A stretch of 64,000 nt of DNA, taken from Meghimatium bilineatum (taxonomy: Eukaryota > Mollusca > Gastropoda > Stylommatophora > Philomycidae). Below are positions 57,010-64,000 of the stretch, piece after piece. The DNA lies in NCBI GenBank assembly GCA_034231615.1, contig CM067306.1, forward strand, positions 42,084,761-42,148,760. The letters are read 5' to 3'. How positions within the stretch are numbered: the first letter of the stretch is position 1; every line of letters starts with the position of its first letter. A program made the position numbers and the translations under genes. The notes beneath the pieces are model-generated. The model did not search any database, was not told the origin of the DNA, and saw only the letters and a list, made by a program, of their open reading frames with translations.

Positions 57010-57290
57010 AATTTATAGTAAAGTAACGCATAGCATTTATTAATGCCGTAGGGGTGTGAGATGTTAGCGATCTCACATTTCAGTGGCTCTGCAAATGAGG
57101 GCGGTAGCCATCTCCTCTCCCTCGCAGTCTTTACTTCCCGGATTACTCCGGTACCCATTTAAGGCTGGGTCGACCCGGGAGCCGTTGCGATCTGAAAAAC
57201 ATTTCCGCCTCAACTGGGGAATGAACACAGGACCACGCACATGTGAAGCCAGTGCGCTAACCACTGACTTCGCAGTTCCCATCAATTAAT
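57010..57290 (-). repeat. tRNA-derived SINE, second family (copy 2)
   Basis: Reverse complement matches 36,282-36,545: B-box TGTTCATTCCCC, GTTGAGGCGGAAATRTTTTT, CTGGGTCGACC and GAGATGGCTACCGCC, with the same TTTACTTTAC tail. Confidence 0.85.
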
Positions 57291-57721
57291 TTATAAGGGA
57301 TACTGAAACCCTTCCATGTGTGGGGAGAAATGGTCCAATGACGGTCCATTTCTCTCCACGTGTATTCAAATAGAAAAACTTCACATAAACTCTAAAATCT
57401 CATAATTTTTTGTCATAACGAACATTATTTACGAAACAAAATTTTAATTCTGCATATAAAATAACTTACAGTGCAATTAGTAAAAAAAGGAACGAAAATT
57501 GATCTTGCAATTTCACCCAAATATTTCCTTGGTTAAAAATATGATCACGGGTTGTGAAATTTCACGCAGACTTCAAGAAACCGCAGGTTGTTCCTGGATA
57601 TTATCTCATACTGTTAGTGTTTTGTCATTGTGGTCCAAATTAATATGCACCTTTAGTTTTTGAGATATAAAGGAATGGAGTCCAATTATCCTACTTGTCC
57701 ACATCTTCCCCCTCTCCCCTA

Positions 57722-58088
57722 CAATCATGTTCATCTGTGAGAAACATATCACATTTACTTGAGGAGATCGGAATGATGTCAAAATTATGAATTGAAGGTT
57801 TGGAAGTTTTTTCTCCCTGTATTCTCAGATACGCTGTATCATATTTCTTTCGTTCAAACGAAATCGCATGGACAAATGTCTAATTTCCGCTTCGCCATAT
57901 GTTATGTTAGAAGATTCTGTGTTTCTTCATGCCACTTTTTTTGTCAAGCACCCAGGCCCACTTGGATAAATCAGCTTCTTTATATTCGAGCAGTCGTTGC
58001 TTTAATTTGATGTGGACCCCTCTCAACCAGTATTTGACGAGTTTCAGATTACACGTAGAAAGTATTCCATAATGCAGGATCAAAAAGA
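57722..58088. other. Intergenic stretch without recognised feature
   Basis: Short open frames on both strands, none recognised. Confidence 0.35.
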
Positions 58089-58365
58089 ATCTGCTGGTTG
58101 CTACTGTTACTGCTACCTGGCTGTTGATGAACATCTGATGTTGTTATGTTTTCTGCTACCTGGCTGTTGATGAACATCTGATGTTGTTATATTTTCTGCT
58201 ACCTGGCTGTTGATGAACATCTGATGTTGTTATGTTTTCTGCTACCTGGCTGTTGATGAATGTATGATGTTGTTATGTTTTCTGCTACCTGGCTGTTGAT
58301 GAATGTATGATGTTGTTATGTTTTCTGTTACCTGGCTGTTGATGAACGTCTGATGTTGTTATGTT
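58089..58365. repeat. 43-bp tandem repeat, 6 units
   Basis: Units share CTACCTGGCTGTTGATGAA and TGATGTTGTTATGTTTTC. Two units have GTATGA in place of CATCTGA. Confidence 0.9.
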
Positions 58366-59055
58366 TTGACTCTCAGAAACAACAACTTCTGAAGGTGATT
58401 GGGCGGCACTGAGTTTTTATTTGCCAAATCAAAATATATTAAAAAATTTTTTTACTTGCATTATGTATCTATTTTCACTTCTTTAAGGCACTTTTCCCTC
58501 CTTACTTACCACTATCTTCCCCTCACACCTTCTTCTCTCTTGTCATGCTGCCCTATCTTTGCTTTCTCCGTCTTCCATTCGCTATTGTCCTTCCCTTTTC
58601 TTTCCTTCATATCACAACCATTTGTGTTTCTATGTAAGATTTGTTTACTGTAGTCTTTGTTATACCTGATGAAGGCTTTTTAGTCAAAACGACGTCTGTC
58701 ACTGTGTCTCGTTGTTAGGATGGTTTTTTTTTTTAACTTATTGTGGTAACACTTATACTTATTTTTGTCTATTTTGATATCTGCTCTATGTTACCACAGC
58801 CATCCATTTTCTGAATAGTGTTGATACGCGACACTGGAACTTTTATCATTCTAAGTAAATTAATACGTTTTAGTTGACAGGTCTCGTACATTTCTCCGGT
58901 CACGCTTGTAACATGTGCCAACAAATGGTAGTATTTATTCAATATGGCCACAGGGACGGAGAAATTGAAATCTCTGGTGAGACGCGTTTGCTGAACAGTG
59001 GACATTGGTCGACCTTGTTCAGTCAGTTTTATGATTAAAAGAATTCAGCACTGAG
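58366..59055. other. Unclassified intergenic sequence, perhaps retroelement-derived
   Basis: Pyrimidine-rich 58,480-58,620, then TACCTGATGAAGGCTTTTTA and AAAACGACGTCTGT near 58,660-58,700, a pattern seen downstream of some retroelements. A 78-codon - strand frame (58,769-59,005) is not recognised. Confidence 0.3.
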
Positions 59056-59059
59056 TCTA

Positions 59060-59450
59060 TTGATAATGAGCAGCAGGACGCCAACGAGAGTAGCCTACGG
59101 TTACAGACTACCAAATTATGACCAGACCAAGTTGTCATTCTGCGGCTCCGAACACCACATAAACCGACTCACTGTTTCACATGTTTACAAATTTCAAGAT
59201 TGGCAACACGGTCATGCGTACATGTGGTCAGGCAAATCAGACAGCAGATCATATTTCTCATGAGTGTCCGAAATATGAAATATTGGAGCACAAACACTGG
59301 CCCAGAGAAACAATAGTAGAAGAAAACTCTGCGGACCTCTATGCGAGTTACAATACAGTGGTCCATAGAAATAATAGTAGAATAAAACCTCTGCGGACCT
59401 CTATACAAAACAGTCAAGCTTATAGAAGAGGCAAAACAAATTAAGATATA
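59060..59450 (+). pseudogene. LINE C-terminal Cys/His fragment
   Basis: + strand has NYDQTKLSFCGSEHHINRL in one frame, then MFTNFKIGNTVMRTCGQANQ and TADHISHECPKYEILEHKHW in another. The Cys-Gly...His...Cys end is typical of RNase H LINEs. A roughly 60-base block (CTCTGCGGACCTCTATRCRA) is duplicated at 59,328-59,410. Confidence 0.75.
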
Positions 59451-59689
59451 AATATGCTCCAGGTGAACGAAGTAAAAAATAGAACAAAATTACGGACAAA
59501 ATTAGTGTAACAACTAAAATATCTTCTAAGTTTTAGCTAAAATGCTGGAAACTAAGAGGTTCAAGAAAATAGAATATAATATATAATATGGACAATAAAC
59601 AAACAATTAGAAGACATCATTTATGTATTTGAGATGTGGATATAGAAAAATAAGAAGGGATTAATGGAAATAGAAGAAAACTAACAAAG

Positions 59690-59975
59690 AGGTTCTGACA
59701 ACACTTTGCATAAAGAAAGAATTATTAAAATAAATACAGATTAAATAAATAAAATATCTTGGACATATGAAAAGACATGACACCCTGTTGAAGACCTTAC
59801 ATAAGGATAAAGTCGAGGGGAGACGAGCAAGAGGTAGACAGAGATACAAGTGGAAGAGAAACATCACGAGATGGACATGACAGTCTAGCAGAGTGAACCA
59901 CCAAGACAAGAGACAGGAGGTGTTGCAGTCAACCTTCATTGCGGATACGGCACTTAATGATGATGAATACATAAT
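59690..59975 (+). mobile_element. RTE-like LINE tail
   Basis: + strand reads YLGHMKRHDTLLKTLHKDKV, EGRRARGRQRYKW and, after one stop, DKRQEVLQSTFIADTALNDD, a typical RTE-type C terminus. It ends in GATGATGA. Confidence 0.8.
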
Positions 59976-59984
59976 AAGCTATCC

Positions 59985-60385
59985 AGATATGTCTGAGATG
60001 TCATGTGACGTATTCTCTCCAGAACGTTGTCTTCCCAGTGTCTGAGATGTCATGTGACGTATTCTCTCCAGAACGTTGTCTTCCCAGTGCCTGAAATGTC
60101 ATGTGAAGTATTCTCTCCAGAACGTTGTCTTCCCAGTGTCTGAGATGTCATGTGACGTATTCTCTCCAGAACGTTGTCTTCACAGTGTCTGAAATGTCAT
60201 GTGACGTATTCTCTCCAGAACGTGGTCTTCCCAGTGTCTGAAATGTCATGTATCGTATTCTCTCCAGAACGTTGTCTTCCCAGTGTCTGAGATGTCATGT
60301 GACGTATTCTCTCCAGAACGTGGTCTTCACAGTGTCTGAAATGTCATGTGACGTATTCTCTCCAGAACATTGTCTTCCCAATGAA
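59985..60385. repeat. 49-bp tandem repeat grown from a LINE tail, 8 units
   Basis: Units share GTCATGTGACGTATTCTCTC, CAGAACGTTGTCTTCCCA and GTGTCTGARAT. It joins without break the - strand LINE tail at 60,386. The unit sequence also occurs once in the LINE tail at 21,590-21,640 in reverse orientation. Confidence 0.92.
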
Positions 60386-60610
60386 CTCCTAAAACCCTTC
60401 TCTGTCTTGGGTTTGTATTTTCATATTATCTCTAATGTCGTCAGTCCGTCGTGTTCTTGGTCTACCTTTCCTCCTCCGCCCCGTTGCTCTGCCCTCCATT
60501 ATTTGTCTTTCTAAACAGCTGTTTCTCTTTATTTGACTAAACAAGTGTAGTTTTCTTTTTGTTATTGTGTTTAGTAACCAACACTCTGGAATATTCAATG
60601 TGTTTATAGT
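60386..60610 (-). mobile_element. RTE-like LINE tail
   Basis: - strand reads LFSQIKRNSCLERQIMEGRA, TGRRRKGRPRTRRTDDI and REGF, followed by the tandem array. Same family as 21,440-21,700. Confidence 0.82.
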
Positions 60611-60654
60611 ATCTGAGTTTCTTTTTTTTTGAGATTATCGGGTTTAAACACGCG

Positions 60655-60750
60655 AAGTTCACTGATGACGGATGTGTCGGGCCATAGTCCTGCTACAATA
60701 TATATCTAGATGGAGTTTGATAATGAATGTTGCAGAAGAAACACCTGAAG
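60655..60750 (-). repeat. Family A interspersed repeat (short)
   Basis: - strand carries TTCTTCTGCAACATTCATTA, TCAAACTCCATCTAGA and GGCCCGACACATCCGTCATC. Confidence 0.55.
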
Positions 60751-60759
60751 TGATAACAT

Positions 60760-60980
60760 TTTTGTGTTCTGTGTGTGTCTGTGATGTTGTGTTGTGTGTG
60801 TGCATGTCTGTGATGTTGTGTTGTGTGTGTATGTTTGTATTTTTATGTTGTGTGTGTATGTTTGTGATGTGTGTATGTTTGTGATGTGTGTATGTTTGTG
60901 ATGTGTGTATGTTTGTGATGTGTGCATGTTTGTGATGTGTGTATGTTTGTGTTTTTATGCTGTGTGTGTATGATTGTGAT
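60760..60980. repeat. (TG)-rich low-complexity tract
   Basis: Repeated GTGTGTATGTTTGTGATG units of about 18-20 bp. Confidence 0.9.
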
Positions 60981-61124
60981 TTTGAAGTTCATATTTGATA
61001 TTTAAGAACATGTGTGGGTAGTTTAAAGGTGAAATATAAACTGGTAGCACTGTAGATATGTTCTCATTAAAGGGAGGCTGGTTGGGGGGGGTGTACCTAA
61101 AAAAAAGATAATTAGTTCCTTTTT

Positions 61125-61405
61125 TCGTGTCGTCTTCTTCGTTCGTTCTCAAACTCCTGCAGATTAATAAGATGTAGTCCAGAGAACGGAATGTTATGTT
61201 ATAGTTTACAGAAATGCTGCGATATATGCACCTTTCAGCATGTCACACCCGACTTCAGCATGGCTTTGGGTCATGCTGACCCTATATGGGATAGAACAGC
61301 CAACTCCATGTCATAACCTCCTTAGTCACCTCTTAAGACATGCATGGAAGATAAACAGTGTTTCTATTCCTTGCTCCCCTCTCGGGCCCCAGCAACACAA
61401 GGGCG
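61125..61405 (+). repeat. Family A interspersed repeat (long form, well preserved)
   Basis: TCTTCTTCGTTCGTTCTCAA, CTCCTGCAGATTAATAAGAT, CTGCGATATATGCACC, GACTTCAGCATGGCTTTGGG, CCTCCTTAGTCACCTCTTAA and CTTGCTCCCCTC in order. Best copy for defining the family. Confidence 0.85.
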
Positions 61406-61697
61406 GTATTCGCGTGTCAGATTTTCTCTTTAATGATAAACCTGATAACCTTTTCGTGACAAATCGCTGGTGAAGTAGGAGGGGGGGGGGGCTTTTGACC
61501 AGCCATTTGGTTTAAGTTTCTCGTACAAGTCATAATCCAATTTGCTAAGGACGGGGGGAGGGGTTGTTGAACACTACAAACCCCTACCCCCTTCGTATCT
61601 ATGGGCTGGTCTTGATAATTAGAAACTAGTTGACGAGCGAGTCTGACCTCTTGAGGTTAGTTGAAAAAACAACACTTGGACCTGATCTGAAATATGT

Positions 61698-61810
61698 CTT
61701 GTACAACTCAACCACGACGGTCGATCTTGTACAACTCAACCACAACGGTCGATCTTGTACAACTCAACCAAAACGGTCGATCTTGTACAACTCAACCACG
61801 ACGGTCAATC
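61698..61810. repeat. 28-bp tandem repeat, 4 units
   Basis: Units of CTTGTACAACTCAACCAC followed by RACGGTCGAT. Confidence 0.92.
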
Positions 61811-61857
61811 TAGAATAAAGAGGCGGTGAGCTAGCAGACACGCGCTGACCTTCACGC

Positions 61858-62202
61858 GTGGATCAGCTAAACATCGACAACACCATGGTCCAGCTGATAC
61901 GCCAGCTGACCTTCCAGCAACACACACTCCCACATGTACCCACCCACAAGCTTCCCTTCCTCTCCATACCAGTTTATTCAACATTGGCAACGAATCTTGG
62001 GGAGGATATTCGCCCTTTACTAGGCCGATACAATCTCTCCGTGTCAGGCATTACCACGCGACAGCCAGGTCACACAGTAACGCCTTGTGCCGACGACAAG
62101 TACCTTTCAGGAACATTTTACACTTCAAGTTTGGTCGCTGTTCAATTGAAGTTGCTTGCCAAGTTGCACTTTTATTGGTTGGTATTTTCGTGTGCGATAT
62201 AG
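61858..62202 (+). CDS. Hypothetical 114-residue open frame
   Basis: Starts MDQLNIDNTMVQLIRQLTFQ. Polar N-terminal half, hydrophobic C-terminal end (LLAKLHFYWLVFSC). No domain, no splice or promoter evidence. It follows a 28-bp tandem repeat. May be chance. Confidence 0.2.
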   Translation: MDQLNIDNTMVQLIRQLTFQQHTLPHVPTHKLPFLSIPVYSTLATNLGEDIRPLLGRYNLSVSGITTRQPGHTVTPCADDKYLSGTFYTSSLVAVQLKLLAKLHFYWLVFSCAI

Positions 62203-63035
62203 TCATAGTTTGGTTGTTGAGAAATCCCTGGTATGTCAACAATCTGGAGGATTTCATAAACATTTCACCAAATATTCCAAATATTCTGATATACTATAGG
62301 CAATATACATGGATTATCAATATTCAAATCTATGGTTGGATGGATCAAGGATTGGTTCTTGTATACCTGAAACAACAGGTGAGTTATTTTATGATATACT
62401 TCTATCTAGGACTAACTTTTGATTATCAATTAATTATGTACCAAGGAAATGGATTAGCAAAAAATCGTGACTAGGAGGCCACAATGAGCGTAATGTCCGT
62501 GCTTAGACCAAGATCCGTCTACAGTCGTCATTCCATGTCCGAACTGTCCAATGACATTTACAGCTCGAATATGGCTCATTAGACATCTACGAACTCATAA
62601 TGAAGGACATAACAATAACTCTTAATTGAAGTTTCAAGAGTGGATGTAACAAATGGTCATCATCACTTGTGATGGACGAACAACAACAATTGTCCAGGCG
62701 TTGTCGGGGACTGAAATTGGAACAAAGAATAGTAACAATTGCACGTCGCAGGACTGTAGATATGATAACCTTAAGGGGATGGGGGTTTACGTAATTTTGA
62801 AGTCCTGTACAACAAACATGATTGATAGTTTTGCCAAGTAGAACAGATTAAATGAACATTTGGCAGATTTTTAGTGATATATATGTAGACAGACCTAATA
62901 GACATTTGAGTGATATGAATGCAGTCTGTTTATATAGTCTATTATACTTCACCTTGTATAATCTAGGATAAATGTGTTGGTGATACCGCAGATTGATTTA
63001 TAATTATTTCACTATTTAGTTTCTACTTTATGTAG
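62203..63035. other. Intergenic sequence, one short repeat
   Basis: 62,640-62,700 matches 4,973-5,045 (AAATGGTCATCATCACTTGT, GACGAACAACA). Nothing else recognised. Confidence 0.4.
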
Positions 63036-63285
63036 TTGTACGTCTGCGTTCATTCTCAAACTCCTGTCGGTTAACGGCCGTAGTCTAGAGTTGTGTGGTG
63101 GTTAACAGCTATTCTACGATATCTGCGCCTTTCTGTCTGACACATTCGACTAACATTGCATTCATTATTGATTCAATAAAACCTATACAAAGTGGTAGTT
63201 ATTTCCTTAGTCATCTCTTAAGACATTCATTGAAGGTCTTTGTGTTACTATTATTTGCTCCCTATTCGAACGCTATAAACCCACG
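63036..63285 (+). repeat. Family A interspersed repeat (long form)
   Basis: CTGCGTTCATTCTCAAACTC, CGGCCGTAGTCTAGAG, ACGATATCTGCGCCTTTCTG and CTTAGTCATCTCTTAAGACA in family order. Confidence 0.8.
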
Positions 63286-63744
63286 GACGTAGGTGATCAA
63301 ATTACTTGCTTCCATAGACAAGTATCAGCCACAATCTCTCGTCAAACCAACATTCCTTGAACACAGCGATACAAAGAACACATGCAGGCAGTATGTCTGT
63401 TGTCACCCAGGCGTAGCCGTTTGCATGTGGGTACAAAACAACTTTTATAGACTGCTACTAGTCTTGTCAGACGTAGTTTCTGAGTGTGTGAATGGAAACT
63501 ATTTCGATCATACTGCGTTTAATAGTATGTAACGACCTTTTTAGAGTTCAGCGGGCGTGGGAAACACTGATCTCACGAGATAAATAATAGAATCTTATCG
63601 TTGAAAATTGGATAAGGGGATTTACAAAGTTGAAATATCTTCAGATGTTTTCTAAAATAATTAGTTTTTCGTGCTTGAAATTTGGACAATAATTATAAGA
63701 TTTTCATTGGACTTAATCTGTTCTTTACAATATATAGCAGAGTG
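63286..63744. other. Intergenic sequence without recognised feature
   Basis: A 79-codon + frame (63,293-63,532) has no recognised domain. Confidence 0.3.
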
Positions 63745-64000
63745 ATACTTTATCTCACTGTGTTCTTGGCACTATGTTACCTGTGGTAAAAAGAACATTA
63801 TACCACTCGGTTCTTGGTAATGTTATCCGTGATAAAAAATAACACTACTCCACTCTGTTTTTGGCCATATTTTAAATATGATAAAACAACACTATGTATT
63901 GGGATTTACGCTTCGCTTATAATGATAACATGCAAATATGTCGGGGGATTGACGCTTACAATGATAACATGCAAATATGTCGGGGGATTGACGCTTACAA
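63745..64000. repeat. Two tandem repeats at the window end
   Basis: 63,745-63,895 has three diverged units of roughly 55-60 bp (CTCKGTTYTTGG, GATAAAAMAACAC). 63,921-64,000 has 39-bp units AATGATAACATGCAAATATG plus TCGGGGGATTGACGCTTAC, two complete, running off the window. Confidence 0.85.

Larger units (their letters stand above)
55414..57719 (-). mobile_element. pogo/Tigger-like DNA transposon, 2.3 kb
   Basis: Left end GGGGAGAAATGGACC and right end TCTCCCC, each flanked by TA (55,412-55,413 and 57,720-57,721), the target duplication of the Tc1/mariner/pogo superfamily. The motif GAGAAATGGACC recurs just inside the left end (about 55,610, 55,630, 55,660) and right part (about 57,321 and inverted at 57,343). 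The transposase remnant lies on the - strand. A SINE (57,010-57,290) lies within the element. Confidence 0.75.

Overview
The window is animal nuclear DNA, most likely from a lophotrochozoan and probably a mollusc; the species is inferred from overall character, not proven. Reasons: spliced I-set immunoglobulin exons with GT/AG introns of 0.15 to 7.5 kb, many LINE remnants (RTE-like, and a class with a C-terminal RNase H), tRNA-derived SINEs, a Polinton/Maverick element, a pogo/Tigger-like DNA transposon, and abundant minisatellites. No bacterial-type gene, rRNA gene, functional tRNA gene or CRISPR array is visible.

Positions 1-33,170 hold the 3' end of one + strand gene. Eleven exons (3,467 to 32,261), all joining in consistent codon phase, encode about 430 residues: acidic or polar linkers, one incomplete Ig fold, and three complete I-set Ig domains, each split by an intron, then a short tail and a stop. 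The architecture suits a titin/twitchin/MLCK-like muscle or cytoskeletal protein; the orthologue cannot be named. The start lies upstream of the window. The large introns are filled with tandem repeats, LINE fragments on both strands, two SINE copies, a palindromic mariner-like MITE, and a LINE nested inside another repeat.

Positions 33,170-54,550 are intergenic. They start with a 2.5-kb minisatellite of 28/26/18-bp units, followed by a SINE, a possible hAT fragment and two RNase H LINEs. The first LINE is split by a candidate 1.1-kb solo LTR with a CAAG target duplication. Next comes a 10-kb decayed Polinton (43,158-53,205) with inverted terminal repeats. It is inserted into a copy of a roughly 1-kb repeat (family D) whose unbroken relative lies in an intron at 17,380-18,432. 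The Polinton keeps remnants of a packaging ATPase, integrase with chromodomain, candidate minor capsid protein, basic core-like protein, major capsid protein, adenain-like protease, an unknown protein, and only the C-terminal end of protein-primed DNA polymerase B. All are broken by frameshifts or stops.

Positions 54,550-64,000 carry microsatellites, a 2.3-kb pogo/Tigger-like element (55,414-57,719, TA-flanked) with a SINE near one end, LINE tails, a minisatellite that grew out of a LINE tail, and further family A copies. No confident host gene was found here.

One window-wide pattern stands out. CpG is very scarce across the gene (for example one in 600 bases at 2,401-3,000) and frequent from about 37 kb onward. 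Matching repeat copies show CG in the intergenic copy and TG/CA in the intronic copy. This fits gene-body methylation as known in invertebrates. No clearly new biological system was identified. The best leads are the inverted duplication inside the Polinton ATPase, the intronic repeat built from a splice acceptor plus exon start, and the CpG contrast.
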